Assembly (NCBI GenBank): GCA_016931315.1
Contig: JAFGFB010000028.1
Location: forward strand, 1 to 33,362
From: Anaerolineae bacterium
GTDB lineage: Bacteria; Chloroflexota; Anaerolineae; B4-G1; SLSP01
Direction of reading: 5' to 3'
DNA length: 33,362 bases
In this document: in pieces, positions 18,747-29,371 of the stretch
Layout of the letters: each line of letters opens with the position of its first letter
Position numbering within the stretch: the first letter of the stretch is position 1
Notes under the pieces: model-generated
The model's input: the letters and a program-made list of their open reading frames with translations, nothing else
The model's database searches: none
What the model was told of the DNA's origin: nothing
Position numbers and translations under genes: made by a program

Positions 18747-20105
18747 CTACTCGCTGCTCGGAGCATCCGGCTCACTATCGTGATCCGGGATCAAAAGTTC
18801 CGCATCACGGATGATTGGGAAAAGATACCCACCGAGGCCCACGGCGAGCGCCGCCAGGCCAAAAATGAAGAACATCAAGCCAATTCCCGCACCCGGACCA
18901 GTGCCCACAAGCTTGCCAAATATCGGCGCCCACGCGCCGCCCTCGCGCATCGCCGGTTCAAAAACCCGATCTGCCAAGGGCCCGGCCAGCAGTGCAGCTA
19001 AAGGCGTAACGAACCACGCAATCAACCGCCGAGTGCCAAAAACCCGCCCTTGAATATCAGGCTCGACCTTAGCTTGCCAAATAGCCTGATTGGAGCCGTT
19101 AATGAGCGGACTGAAAGCACTCCCCAGAAACAGCCCAACGACCCAGAAGGGCAACGACTGTCCCACCCCAAGCAACACCATGCCAAACAAAGCCGTACCG
19201 GCCCAGCCAATCAACACGCCGTGCACGCGACGCTTGAAGCCTCCCCAGGCGCTCATCACGATGCCGCCCAACAACGCTCCCAGCGCCCCTGCCGAATTCA
19301 CCGTGCCAAACATTTGCGCATTGTTGCCCGTGCGTCCCAGAATCATCGCCGAAAAGACAGAATATCCCAGATTATGGAATAGATTCCCGAACAGGAACAC
19401 CAGCTGTAAACCTAACAGGCTTGAACGGCGGAAAATATATCCGAAACCCATCAACGCTTCTTTGAAGAAGTTGCCGCGCGCCGCAGCGCCAGCCTGCGAT
19501 TGCGCGGGCTGCGGAATACGGCTTAACAACAACACCGTAATCGCCACACTCGCCGTACAGAGGTCCACAGCCAACAACCCGGAGACGCCCAGCGGTCCGA
19601 TAAGCGCCCCGGCAAGAATAGGCGCAATAATGCCGGAAGCCGACCCCGCAGTCTCAAGCATCGCGTTGGCGCGCGTGTACTGCGATTTGTGCAGCATCGT
19701 CGAAATTGCCGCCGAATAAGCGGGCCACTGAAAGCCATTCATAATCCCGCCAATCAGCGCCATCACGTAGAGATGCCAGATTTCCAGAGACCCACTCAAA
19801 TACAGGAACAGGATAATCAGCGAAGTGACCGCCGCAGTCAGGTCGCTCAGCAACATCATCAGCTTACGGTTCGCGCGATCCACAATAGCGCCAATGAAGG
19901 GGCCTAACAGCATCATGGGCGTGACAAAGAAGAAACCCACCATTGCCAACGGCGTCGCCTGCCCCGTCTCGCCATAAGCCCAGAAGGTGAGCGCAAAACC
20001 ACTCATCGCCGTGCCAAATAGCGAAAGTACCTGGCTCAACCAGATGATGGTGAAGGTGCGCATCCCGGTGTTCTGGGATTCAGAAGGTACCTGATTCAAG
20101 TGCAC
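18747..20105 (-). CDS. MFS transporter
   Basis: 452 aa multi-TM; GAIVDRANRKLMMLLSDL motif; MFS_3-like organisation. Confidence 0.9.
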   Translation of the reverse strand: MHLNQVPSESQNTGMRTFTIIWLSQVLSLFGTAMSGFALTFWAYGETGQATPLAMVGFFFVTPMMLLGPFIGAIVDRANRKLMMLLSDLTAAVTSLIILFLYLSGSLEIWHLYVMALIGGIMNGFQWPAYSAAISTMLHKSQYTRANAMLETAGSASGIIAPILAGALIGPLGVSGLLAVDLCTASVAITVLLLSRIPQPAQSQAGAAARGNFFKEALMGFGYIFRRSSLLGLQLVFLFGNLFHNLGYSVFSAMILGRTGNNAQMFGTVNSAGALGALLGGIVMSAWGGFKRRVHGVLIGWAGTALFGMVLLGVGQSLPFWVVGLFLGSAFSPLINGSNQAIWQAKVEPDIQGRVFGTRRLIAWFVTPLAALLAGPLADRVFEPAMREGGAWAPIFGKLVGTGPGAGIGLMFFIFGLAALAVGLGGYLFPIIRDAELLIPDHDSEPDAPSSE

Positions 20106-20114
20106 TACCCTCCG

Positions 20115-20675
20115 CTACAGCCGTGGCAACACCACCCCAGTCTGCCCTTGATATTTGCCTTTTTTATCGGCATACGAGATTTCACATGGCTCATCACCCT
20201 CGAAAAACAACACCTGCGCAATCCCCTCATTGGCGTAGATTTTAGCCGGCAGCGGCGTGGTGTTACTTATCTCAATGGTAATGAAACCATGCCATCCCGG
20301 CTCCAGGGGTGTGAAATTCGTCACGATACCACACCTGGCGTAGGTTGATTTTCCCAACACCGCGCCCAATACATTCCGCGGCATTCGAATATACTCCAGA
20401 CTACGTGCAAGGGCGAAAGAATTCGGCGGGATAATACAGATATCTCCCACAAAATCAATCATGGCATGAGAGTCAATTCCCTTAGGGTCCACCACCGTCA
20501 AGTTGCCCACACCCGGGGTGAAAACCTTGAATTCATTGGCAACCCGGATATCATAACCATAGGAAGAAAGGCCAAAAGAAATGATGCCGTTACGCATCTG
20601 CCCATCGAAGAACGGATCAATCATCTGCTGTTCGATTGCAACTTTACGAATCCAATGATCAGGTTTGAGTCCCAT
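20115..20675 (-). CDS. dcd: dCTP deaminase
   Basis: [73 protein letters not shown]. Confidence 0.96.
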   Translation of the reverse strand: MGLKPDHWIRKVAIEQQMIDPFFDGQMRNGIISFGLSSYGYDIRVANEFKVFTPGVGNLTVVDPKGIDSHAMIDFVGDICIIPPNSFALARSLEYIRMPRNVLGAVLGKSTYARCGIVTNFTPLEPGWHGFITIEISNTTPLPAKIYANEGIAQVLFFEGDEPCEISYADKKGKYQGQTGVVLPRL

Positions 20676-20694
20676 AGCGTCAAATACTCTCCCT

Positions 20695-21999
20695 TTAGTT
20701 CACCCGTTTATAGAACAATGGCAAAGGTTCAACCGGCGACTCCGAAAAGGTCAATGCCGCCAGTATCCGCCGTTTCGCCTCAGCGCAGCGAGCCTCATCA
20801 TTGGCGTGGATAGTGAACAGCGGTTCCCCCGCGGTGATCCACTCTCCCACCTTGAGGTGTAGCATTAGCCCTACCGCATGGTCTACCGGGTCACCTTTTT
20901 GCAGGCGTCCCCCGCCAAGCCCTACCGTTGCCATACCAATCTCATCGGTCTGGACCCGCGCAAGATAGCCACTTGCAGGGGCAGTAATCACACGCACAAT
21001 GCGTGCCGCCGGGAAGCGCTGCGGCTCATCAAGATAGCGCACGTCACCACCTTGAGCAATCACCATCTGCCGGAATTTCTGCCATGCCGCCCCGGAATCA
21101 ATCGCTTGCTCCACCAACGCTCGTCCCTGCACGGCATCTTGAGCCTGCCCGCCCAGAGCTAACAGCTCACCACCCACTACCAGACAATGCTCCAGAAAAT
21201 CCTGCGGGCCAGCGCCATGCAAAGTATCAATTGCCTCACGCACTTCCAGGCTATTGCCCACAGCCCAACCCAGAGGCTGATTCATATCAGAAAGCAATGC
21301 CACCACCTTGCGCCCCACCTCATTGCCAATGCGCACCATACTCTCTGCCAGCCGTTCCGCATCCTCGACCGTTTTCATGAAGGCGCCGCTGCCGGTTTTG
21401 ACGTCCAACACAATGGCATCCGCCCCAGCCGCGATCTTTTTGCTCATCACGGAACTAACGATCAAGGGCAAGCTCGGCACTGTACCAGTTACATCACGCA
21501 GCGCATAAAGTTTACCATCCGCAGGCGCCAGATTGACACTCTGCCCAGCGAGCACAAAGCCGATTTCCCGCAGCTGTTGCTTGAACTCCGCAACGGAAAG
21601 GTCGCAGTGAAAACCAGGGATAGACTCGAGCTTATCCAGTGTTCCACCAGAGAAGCCCAATCCGCGCCCCGACATTTTCCCTACCGGCAATCCGCACGCT
21701 GCGACCGCGGGGCCAATCACCAAAGACACTTTATCTCCGACGCCACCCGTGGAGTGCTTGTCTACGACAAAAGGTGCAGCGTCCGTGAGGTCCAACATCT
21801 CCCCCGAATGCGCCATTGACAGAGTAAGGTCACGGGTCTCCTGATCACTCATACCACGGAGCATGATTGCCATCAGCAAAGATGAAGCCTGGTAATCGGG
21901 AATAGTTCCATCGGCATAGCCCTGCACGAAGAAATCAATCTCCGCGGTACTCAATACCTTACCATCGCGCTTCTTCTCGATAATCTCAACCATTCGCAT
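20695..21999 (-). CDS. Pyrimidine-nucleoside (thymidine) phosphorylase
   Basis: [81 protein letters not shown]. Confidence 0.96.
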   Translation of the reverse strand: MRMVEIIEKKRDGKVLSTAEIDFFVQGYADGTIPDYQASSLLMAIMLRGMSDQETRDLTLSMAHSGEMLDLTDAAPFVVDKHSTGGVGDKVSLVIGPAVAACGLPVGKMSGRGLGFSGGTLDKLESIPGFHCDLSVAEFKQQLREIGFVLAGQSVNLAPADGKLYALRDVTGTVPSLPLIVSSVMSKKIAAGADAIVLDVKTGSGAFMKTVEDAERLAESMVRIGNEVGRKVVALLSDMNQPLGWAVGNSLEVREAIDTLHGAGPQDFLEHCLVVGGELLALGGQAQDAVQGRALVEQAIDSGAAWQKFRQMVIAQGGDVRYLDEPQRFPAARIVRVITAPASGYLARVQTDEIGMATVGLGGGRLQKGDPVDHAVGLMLHLKVGEWITAGEPLFTIHANDEARCAEAKRRILAALTFSESPVEPLPLFYKRVN

Positions 22000-22317
22000 T
22001 GCAAATTCCTCCTGAAAACATGGCGCTATTTTGGCGTGTCAATCCCACTCTAAACCAATCCCCACCGCTGAACAGATACGACAAGGATGCACGTCTTCGT
22101 TCTGGCGTATATGACGCCGTTGGGGAGAACGGTAATCCCAGATGATGCAAAAAACAGATTCATTGTACCCCATACAAAGAAGAAAACAAGAGCGGGGAAA
22201 AAAGGAAGTATCCAGCGTTCTCCCGCATTTGTGGTACAATTTAGATAATCGAAAGACAAATATCATACACTGACGTGCCTTCAGGCAGCAGCATTTGAAC
22301 AAGGGCAAAGGATCAAA

Positions 22318-22707
22318 ATGGGCAAGATCATGGTGGTAGACGACAATACGGTAATGTTAGGATTCATGACCACCTTATTAGAATTGGAAGATTATGAGGC
22401 CGTCACAGTATCACGGCCCGAAGACATCATTCCGGCCACACTGACTGAACAGCCTGATGTCATCATCATGGATGTACATCTAGCAGAGCAGGACACCCTG
22501 GCCATCCTAAAAGAGCTCAAAAGCGATCCCCAACTGACGACAATTCCTATCATCGCGGTCTCCGGTATGGATCGCAGTGAAGAGTGTCAGGCTATCGGTG
22601 TTGACGAGTTCATGCTCAAACCCTTTATGCCTGCCAAACTCCTTGAGAAAATCGAGCAACTACGACAATCGCGCCTCAAAAATCAGATGGCAGCAGGCTG
22701 CTCGTAG
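22318..22707 (+). CDS. Response regulator (receiver domain only)
   Basis: MVVDDNTVMLGFM, DVIIMDVHLAEQDTL (phosphoacceptor Asp), IIAVSGMD, MLKPFMPAKLL. Confidence 0.92.
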   Translation: MGKIMVVDDNTVMLGFMTTLLELEDYEAVTVSRPEDIIPATLTEQPDVIIMDVHLAEQDTLAILKELKSDPQLTTIPIIAVSGMDRSEECQAIGVDEFMLKPFMPAKLLEKIEQLRQSRLKNQMAAGCS

Positions 22708-22775
22708 TCCTCGCAGGAATGTTTCCTCACTAGGAACGCGCGCGATAAACAATTCATTCTCGGAACAGGAAATCT

Positions 22776-24530
22776 ATGGCTCGTAAAAGACGCAAAAAGA
22801 CGCCACTTAACGATCAGTGGTACAAGATGGACTTACATTTACACACCCCTGCCTCCTCGGACTTTCAACAGGAAGGCGTCACGTACCTCGAGTTGCTCAA
22901 GGAAGCGGAACGCAAAAACCTGGACATCATCGCTTTCACCGACCATAACACGGTCAATGGTTACAAGACGATGGTGGAGGAAATTGATGACCTGGAGCTA
23001 CTGGAGCGCCTGGGAAGACTTACACCCGATGAGGAACAACGCTTACAGGAGTACCGGCGTCTACTCGGAAAAATACTGGTTCTTAAAGGCTTCGAGTTCA
23101 CCGCGACCTTTGGATTTCATATCCTTGGCATCTTACCGCCCAAAACAAGCATCCGCGATCTCGAATTTCTGCTGCTGCAATTAGGCTTGCCCCCCGACAA
23201 ACTCGATAGCGGAGCCACCGATATGGGTGCAACCACGGATGTCCTCAGCGCCTATCAAATTATCAATGAAGCAGGCGGCATCGTTATTGGGGCACATGCC
23301 AACTCTAATCACGGCGTTGCGCTACAGGGAATGCGATTTGGTGGGCAGACCCGCATCGCCTTTACACAAGACGAAAACCTTCACGCGCTTGAGGTGACGG
23401 ACCTTGACCGGCAGGGAAAAAACACTACCGCACGTTTCTTCGATGGTTCGAAGCCCGAATATCCCCGCCGCATGCGCTGTGTTCAAGGCTCCGACTCACA
23501 CCGTCTCACACGTGACCCACAAAATCCCAAAAATCTTGGCTTAGGTGATCGAGTCACGGAAATATTGCTCCCCGAACTGAGTTTTGAGGCGCTGTATGCC
23601 GTTTTCAATGGCGAGGACTTCGCCTGTACTCGGCCATATCGCGCCGAGGCACGCCCCTTTGATTATATCCAGGCAGCCCGCGAGGAAGGTCCCAATATCG
23701 TGCAGGATTTCCACCAGCATTACAGCAAACGCGGCGGCTTCATGGATGCCATTGTTGCCGATGTTTGCGCGTTTGCCAACACCAATGGCGGGGCGCTCTA
23801 CATCGGGGTACCCGAAGATCCCCGCAAACCACCCACAGGCCTGGGCAATGCGCCGACGCGAGTGCTCAATCAGCTCCGCGGCGAAATCGAGACCCGTATC
23901 ACCCCCGCGCTCCCCGTAACGGTAGATTTACAGGATACATTCGGGATGAAAGTTGCGCGCATTACCATACCGCGAGGCAATGAAACCCCCTATACCGTAG
24001 ACGATAGCAAAATCTACCTGCGCAGTGAGGCTGAAACAACCTTAGCCGTGCGCGATGAAATTGTTACCATGGTTAAACGCAGTCTGGAAGTCGAAGGGCA
24101 GGTCTCGTCAATACCTGTCCCCACCCCTCTAACACCTGCACCGGCGACAACTACCGAGTTACTTCAACCATCTTCCGCTTCAGATGCGCTTTCAGCGCCG
24201 CGAACCGGTGTTGAAATTGCCGATGTTGAGGTGCGCCGCGGAACCCGCTACTACACCATGCGTGACCTGCGTAATGGCAACCTGGTGAAAAACGTAACCC
24301 TACGCTCCGCACGCCATCTCTGGCGCTATGCCATTGAGGAGAACGAGAAGAACCCAGTCAATCCGGCGCAGATACGCTGGTTGGGGGATGTAGGCCTGTG
24401 GAAACGCAGAGCGCACGGCAACCTCACCCGCTTTGATCTGGTGCAGCGTGACGGCGCCACACTACGCGTCTATTATGGGGTGACTGAGGAGGGATTGCAC
24501 GGACCCTGGAATACCCTGGTGGGGGAATAA
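22776..24530 (+). CDS. PHP-domain phosphoesterase fused to Schlafen/AlbA_2-like domain
   Basis: PHP motifs MDLHLHTPASSDF, IIAFTDHNTVNGY, VIGAHANSNHG, VQGSDSHRLT; AlbA_2-like DVCAFANTNGGALYIGVPED ... IYLRSEAETTLAVRDEI; unassigned C-terminal domain. Confidence 0.82.
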   Translation: MARKRRKKTPLNDQWYKMDLHLHTPASSDFQQEGVTYLELLKEAERKNLDIIAFTDHNTVNGYKTMVEEIDDLELLERLGRLTPDEEQRLQEYRRLLGKILVLKGFEFTATFGFHILGILPPKTSIRDLEFLLLQLGLPPDKLDSGATDMGATTDVLSAYQIINEAGGIVIGAHANSNHGVALQGMRFGGQTRIAFTQDENLHALEVTDLDRQGKNTTARFFDGSKPEYPRRMRCVQGSDSHRLTRDPQNPKNLGLGDRVTEILLPELSFEALYAVFNGEDFACTRPYRAEARPFDYIQAAREEGPNIVQDFHQHYSKRGGFMDAIVADVCAFANTNGGALYIGVPEDPRKPPTGLGNAPTRVLNQLRGEIETRITPALPVTVDLQDTFGMKVARITIPRGNETPYTVDDSKIYLRSEAETTLAVRDEIVTMVKRSLEVEGQVSSIPVPTPLTPAPATTTELLQPSSASDALSAPRTGVEIADVEVRRGTRYYTMRDLRNGNLVKNVTLRSARHLWRYAIEENEKNPVNPAQIRWLGDVGLWKRRAHGNLTRFDLVQRDGATLRVYYGVTEEGLHGPWNTLVGE

Positions 24531-24596
24531 CGGCGCGAGGCAATCTCCTTCTCCTGGCTCAACGCCCGCAACATCCGCAAGCCCTCAAAAAGGAAT

Positions 24597-25148
24597 ATGA
24601 TCTTGGAAAGATTCACTCAATCCCCGCAGGTAGCCATCCTCACCGCAAGCGATCGCGCAGCTGCGGGCGTATATACAGATGCAAGCGGACCAGCACTACG
24701 GGAGCTGGTCACGGGCGCCTTGGGGGCGAAGGTGGTGGTCTCGAGCATATTGCCGGATGATCGGGAGCGGCTCGCAGAGCAGCTTCGAGCCTGGGCGGAC
24801 ACTGGTGCTGAAGGTGCATCTCTCGACCTGATTCTCGTCACAGGCGGCACGGGCTTTGCCCCGCGAGATGTCACACCCGAGGCTACCCGCGACGTGATTG
24901 AAAAAGAGGCCCCAGGGCTGGCGGAAGCAATGCGCATGGCATCTCTGCAGCAAACACCCCATGCCATGCTTTCACGCGCAGTCTGTGGCATTCGCGGGCG
25001 AACGCTCATCATCAATTTGCCAGGCAGCCCACGCGGCGCCACCGAAAATCTTCGGGCAATTCTACCTGCCCTACCTCACGCGATTGCTTTGCTACGCGAG
25101 GCGCCAACCAGTGAAGTGAGCCACATAGCCCATACCCATTTGACCTAG
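24597..25148 (+). CDS. MogA/MoaB family molybdenum cofactor biosynthesis protein
   Basis: VAILTASDRAAAGVYTDASGPALRELV; LILVTGGTGFAPRDVTPEATRDVIEKEAPGLAEAMR; LIINLPGSPRGATENL. Confidence 0.94.
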   Translation: MILERFTQSPQVAILTASDRAAAGVYTDASGPALRELVTGALGAKVVVSSILPDDRERLAEQLRAWADTGAEGASLDLILVTGGTGFAPRDVTPEATRDVIEKEAPGLAEAMRMASLQQTPHAMLSRAVCGIRGRTLIINLPGSPRGATENLRAILPALPHAIALLREAPTSEVSHIAHTHLT

Positions 25149-25237
25149 TCTCAAAAGTGCAACACAGAGACTCGCAACAGCGAAACTCGCCCTCGAAAAA
25201 TGCCTTGCTTTCTATTCAAGCTTGGAGAAATGCCAGT

Positions 25238-26923
25238 ATGAAAAACCAAACACCCATCCTCTCTGTCGCAGCCGTGCGCGAGTGGGAAGCTGCGGCAGCA
25301 GCAACCGGACACAGTTACGAGCGCATGATGGAACTTGCGGGGCAAGGGGTTGCCCGTGCCGCACTACGTTATGGGGTCTTGAAAGGGCGCCGCGTTCTAG
25401 TGCTGGTTGGTCCCGGCAACAATGGCGGTGATGGGCTGGTAGCGGCGCGTTGCCTTGCAGAAGCTGGCGCTCAAGTAACGGCTTATCTGGTTGCACCATG
25501 CAAACAGGAAAGTAAAAAGATGCTTGAGAGGGCAGAAAAACGTGGCGTCATCATAGTGACCCGCGAGACTGACCCCGAGGGCGTGGAACTCCGGCGCCTA
25601 TGCGCACGAACAGAGGTATTGATTGACGCGCTGCTAGGCACCGGCGCGCACCCCCCACTCCGTTCCGGCATAGCCACCATTCTGCAAGACGTGAGCACAA
25701 CCTTAGCCCACAATGATGAACGCCAGCCGCTCAGGGCGCTCACCGTACCACCGCAAATTGCGCCGCCACAGCCGCTCATCATTGCGGTAGATGGTCCCTC
25801 AGGTATGGACTTCGATACCGGTGCAGCAGACCCCCTCACGCTAAAAGCGCATATCAGCGTTACTTTCGGCGCTCCGAAAATTGGGCACTTCCATTTTCCA
25901 GCCGCTGAGTTTTGCGGAGATTTGTTCGTGGCCGATATCGGTATTCCAGAATCCGTGCCGCCTCCAGCTGCGTGGGGACGAATTCTTACCGCCGAGGTCA
26001 TACGCGATTGGCTGCCCTCGCGTCCCGCGAATGCCCACAAAGGCATTTTCGGACGGGCGCTGATCGTGGCAGGCTCAAGCAACTACCCCGGCGCGGCCGC
26101 ATTGGCAGCCCTCGCAGCAATCAAAGCCGGTGCGGGACTGGTCACGCTGGGAATTCCAGGAGCGCTACAGGCTGCCATTGTGCCCTTAGTTCCCGAGGTA
26201 ACTTATCTGTCGCTATCAAATGCCCTGGGTGCAATTACAGAGAATGCCGTCACCGACCTGGAAGAAACACTCCCCAACGCTTCTGCGCTGCTTATCGGAC
26301 CGGGGCTTGGACAGGCGCCAGAGACTGTCACTTTTATTCAAAGGCTTTTGGGGACACGTTTGGAACGTCGCCAGGCTGGTTTTACAACCGAGAATACATC
26401 CGCTAACCGTACCTCGCGCCCGCCCGCCGCTCTTCCCCCACTGATTGTAGATGCCGATGGGCTCAATATCCTTAGCGCCCTGCCAGAATGGCCCCAGCTC
26501 CTGCCGCCGGGGAGCATTCTGACGCCGCACCCAGGCGAGATGAGGCGTCTGATGGGTCAGGAAAAAGCCGCGCCCGAGGCTGAGCGCCAGGAGCTTGCTC
26601 GTCAGTATGCCGAGGAATGGGGACAAGTCGTTGTGCTTAAGGGGGCTTTCACCGTCATTGCTGCTCCCGATGGGCGTGCAGTGATATCACCATTCGCTAA
26701 CGCCGGGCTTGCCTCAGCAGGTATGGGCGATGTCCTAGCAGGCACTATCATAGCGTTGCGCGCGCAAGGCTTGAATGCCTTTGAGGCCGCGGCGACTGGA
26801 GTCTATCTTCACGGGCTTGCCGGTGAACTACTGCGCGAACAATCAGGCGATGCAGGGCTGGCGGCAAGCGATGTGGCGCGCAGCCTCCCCGAAGTTCTCT
26901 GGCGGCTCAAACGAGGAGCATGA
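25238..26923 (+). CDS. nnrD/nnrE: Bifunctional NAD(P)H-hydrate epimerase / ADP-dependent NAD(P)H-hydrate dehydratase
   Basis: VLVLVGPGNNGGDGLVAARCLAEAG; IAVDGPSGMDFDTG; HKGIFGRALIVAGSSNYPGAAALAALAAIKAGAGLVTLG; LTPHPGEMRRLMG; SAGMGDVLAGTI. Start refined to ATG 25238. Confidence 0.95.
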   Translation: MKNQTPILSVAAVREWEAAAAATGHSYERMMELAGQGVARAALRYGVLKGRRVLVLVGPGNNGGDGLVAARCLAEAGAQVTAYLVAPCKQESKKMLERAEKRGVIIVTRETDPEGVELRRLCARTEVLIDALLGTGAHPPLRSGIATILQDVSTTLAHNDERQPLRALTVPPQIAPPQPLIIAVDGPSGMDFDTGAADPLTLKAHISVTFGAPKIGHFHFPAAEFCGDLFVADIGIPESVPPPAAWGRILTAEVIRDWLPSRPANAHKGIFGRALIVAGSSNYPGAAALAALAAIKAGAGLVTLGIPGALQAAIVPLVPEVTYLSLSNALGAITENAVTDLEETLPNASALLIGPGLGQAPETVTFIQRLLGTRLERRQAGFTTENTSANRTSRPPAALPPLIVDADGLNILSALPEWPQLLPPGSILTPHPGEMRRLMGQEKAAPEAERQELARQYAEEWGQVVVLKGAFTVIAAPDGRAVISPFANAGLASAGMGDVLAGTIIALRAQGLNAFEAAATGVYLHGLAGELLREQSGDAGLAASDVARSLPEVLWRLKRGA

Positions 26924-27321
26924 TGGCGGAAGGAATTGACTGGACTCAAGTGGGTTGGATTATTCTGGGCATTATGGGGCTTGCGCTCGTGCTCGCGCTC
27001 ACCTTGCTGGCGCTTACCTACCGCAACCTCAGGCACATCCAGGTGCCCCCCAATGCAGACTTTTTCACCACATTGCGCCACATACCGTTTACACTGGTTG
27101 TCATCCTGGACTTGCTGGACCTGGCGCTGGATTTTCTCTCCGCACCTGTTGGATGGCTGATTCTCAGCTATTTTGGATTGGAGCGGCTGCGCACATTGAC
27201 CGTGGTCGAAAGCCTCATCCCGGGCACGCAGTTTATTCCGACCCTCACCGGCGCCTGGCTCCTGGCGAAAGCGGGGGTGCGCTTGCCAGAACCCACTCAA
27301 TTGCGTCGCAACAGCAGCTAA
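26920..27321 (+). CDS. Small membrane protein of unknown function
   Basis: 133 aa; several TM segments; overlaps the nnrD stop by 4 nt (translational coupling likely). Confidence 0.7.
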   Translation: MMAEGIDWTQVGWIILGIMGLALVLALTLLALTYRNLRHIQVPPNADFFTTLRHIPFTLVVILDLLDLALDFLSAPVGWLILSYFGLERLRTLTVVESLIPGTQFIPTLTGAWLLAKAGVRLPEPTQLRRNSS

Positions 27322-27350
27322 TACCTGAAACAGCCATAACACAAAGAAGT

Positions 27351-27387
27351 GCGGGAGACTCGGGGAATCCCTTTTCGAGTCTCCCGC
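27351..27387. terminator. Hairpin between convergent genes
   Basis: GCGGGAGACTCG ... CGAGTCTCCCGC, 12-bp perfect stem. Confidence 0.65.
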
Positions 27388-27428
27388 ACAGGTCTCCACC
27401 TAGTGATCCCCGGTACCCAGAATCGAAC

Positions 27429-28625
27429 TCACAGCAATGATTCGGCGAATCGGGTCCCAAAGGCTACACCTTCGCGCAACAACTCTGGTGTAGGCGACCC
27501 CTTGAACTCCCAAACTTCAGTTGGATTCCACCGCAATGTCTCACACAAGGTATTGAAATCGCGTCGCGCACCGCCGCTCCAGCCGTAGCTGCCAAAACAC
27601 GCAGCCTGCCGATTGAAGATACGCTTGTGTTCCGCCATGTGTAATGCATCCACCATTGGCGGGAATAGCCCTCCCTCATAGGTTGGCGCTCCCACCAATA
27701 CGCCACGCCGGGTATAGAGATAGGGAAGAATGTAGCTCGAATGCGTATGACGGACATCAAAAATCTCAAGCGGCAAGCCCGTACGCGCCACACCTTCAGC
27801 CACGGCCTCCACCATCAGTTCAGTGAGACCATACATCGTCCCATAGAGCAAGGTCACGCCGGGATCCCCTGAACCATCTGCATATTCTGCCCATTTCTTG
27901 TAGAGACTGATGATGTGCTCAGGCTGACTACGCCAGATCAAACCATGCGAAGGAGCCACGATATCAATGGGAACGCCAGCGAGGCGATCAATCGCCTTCA
28001 ACACCGGTTTCGGATAGAGAGAGACGATGTTGACGTAATAGCGTAATGCCTCCTGCTCATAAAAATCCAGGTTGGGATATTGATCGTCGAAAATCGCGCC
28101 CCGCAACGTCCCGTAACCGCCAAAAGCATCACAAGAAAACAAAACACGGTGATGCACCTCATACGTAGACATCGTTTCGGGCCAGTGAACGAATGGCATG
28201 GACACAAACTGTAATTTGTGTTCAGGTCCCAGTTCTAAAATCTCCCCATCTTTTACCTCGCGAACCCCTTCAGTAATATGATAGTAGCTCGCGACCATAT
28301 CCAATGCCTTCTTAGTGCCCAGAATCATCGCGTTCGGGGCGATGCGATGCATAGTTGTCAGCACCCCGGTGTGATCAGGCTCCATGTGATTGACCACCAC
28401 ATAATCCAGTTGGGCCGGGTCCACAATCTGTGCAATCTGATTCAACAAGTCTCCTGCCTTAATATCGCGCGCCATATCAATCAGCGCTTTCTTCTCACCA
28501 TTGATGACATAGGCATTATAGGAGACTCCCTCACGGCTGATAGGCCACAGCCCTTCAAAGAGATCAGTGGTGCGATCATTGACACCAATCCAATATATTC
28601 CCGGTTTTACTTCAATCGCAGGCAT
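27429..28625 (-). CDS. FprA-family A-type flavoprotein (flavodiiron protein)
   Basis: VVVNHMEPDHTGVL iron-ligand motif (HxExDH), FSCDAFGGYGTL; C-terminal flavodoxin LLYGTMYGLTELMVEAVAEG. Confidence 0.94.
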   Translation of the reverse strand: MPAIEVKPGIYWIGVNDRTTDLFEGLWPISREGVSYNAYVINGEKKALIDMARDIKAGDLLNQIAQIVDPAQLDYVVVNHMEPDHTGVLTTMHRIAPNAMILGTKKALDMVASYYHITEGVREVKDGEILELGPEHKLQFVSMPFVHWPETMSTYEVHHRVLFSCDAFGGYGTLRGAIFDDQYPNLDFYEQEALRYYVNIVSLYPKPVLKAIDRLAGVPIDIVAPSHGLIWRSQPEHIISLYKKWAEYADGSGDPGVTLLYGTMYGLTELMVEAVAEGVARTGLPLEIFDVRHTHSSYILPYLYTRRGVLVGAPTYEGGLFPPMVDALHMAEHKRIFNRQAACFGSYGWSGGARRDFNTLCETLRWNPTEVWEFKGSPTPELLREGVAFGTRFAESLL

Positions 28626-28810
28626 GGGAGCACCCCTCCTTCAAGATATTTAACCAACAGCCTGTAAGCTCACGCAGAGAGAGCATCGTCAGAGATTCAA
28701 AACACAATAGAAGCGCACCCTACACAAGCGAGGAAAGGCGCGCCCTCACACTTACGCCATTTGCAGGTAGCCCAAGTATGATGCAGGTTTACTGCGATGT
28801 CAAGCTCAGC

Positions 28811-29248
28811 TTACTTCAGCGTAAGCACCACAATGCCACTAATGGTCAATAGCATTCCGATAATAGTTTTGGGCGTGAAAGACTCGGTTCCGGCTATCAG
28901 CCCCATTAACGCACCAAAGAGCGGCGATGTGAAAGCAATCGGCATGACTGAACCCAGTGGCGCTCCTTTAATCGCTGCATAGAAACACAACATCCCTACA
29001 GCACCTGCCACAACACCGCCACCTAAAATCATCATCGCTAAGGCTTTAGGTCCAGCTTGGGGCAATGTTTTCCATTCAGGATAACTCACAAGTCCCAGAA
29101 TGAGAAACGCCACCGCGGTGCGAATGGTGATTCCCAATTGTGGAGAGAGATTGCCTAAATGCAAACCTCGCTTCTCGAAAAAACCGCCGATACCCCACGC
29201 CATCGCCGTGAATAACGCCAACACCTGTGGGTTGATTTTCATACGCAC
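28811..29248 (-). CDS. EamA-family (DMT) transporter, single-repeat form
   Basis: 145 aa, ~5 TM segments, LFTAMAWGIGGFFEKRGL ... ALMGLIAGTESFTPKTIIGMLLTISGIVVL. Confidence 0.85.
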   Translation of the reverse strand: MRMKINPQVLALFTAMAWGIGGFFEKRGLHLGNLSPQLGITIRTAVAFLILGLVSYPEWKTLPQAGPKALAMMILGGGVVAGAVGMLCFYAAIKGAPLGSVMPIAFTSPLFGALMGLIAGTESFTPKTIIGMLLTISGIVVLTLK

Positions 29249-29281
29249 CCCCTACGTTTCTCAGGCATCAACGAAGTAACA

Positions 29282-29310
29282 CAAAGCCGCCTCAAATGCA
29301 GGCGGCTTTG
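29282..29310 (-). terminator. Hairpin terminator downstream of the lipoprotein gene
   Basis: CAAAGCCGCCT-caaatgc-AGGCGGCTTTG, 11-bp perfect stem. Confidence 0.65.
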
Positions 29311-29371
29311 ATGCTCGTTCAGATTGCCATCTTTGAATGCAAGTCCGGGACAAAGCAATCTTTCCAGAAAA

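Noticed and set aside
22039-22308. 89-aa minus-strand ORF upstream of the response regulator
   Set aside because: Cys-rich translation without RBS or motifs, in an apparent promoter-bearing intergenic region.
27400-27450. tRNA-like 3' fragment (reverse strand GAGTTCGATTCTGGGTACC resembles a T-arm)
   Set aside because: The T-stem does not pair, there is no upstream anticodon or D-arm, and it is the 3' end and downstream flank of the flavodiiron gene.
28640-28800. Possible additional copy of the palindromic repeat (CACGCAGAGAGAGCA, GCGCACCC)
   Set aside because: No GTGATTTTT/AAAAATCAC hairpin and no paired TIRs; only short word matches.
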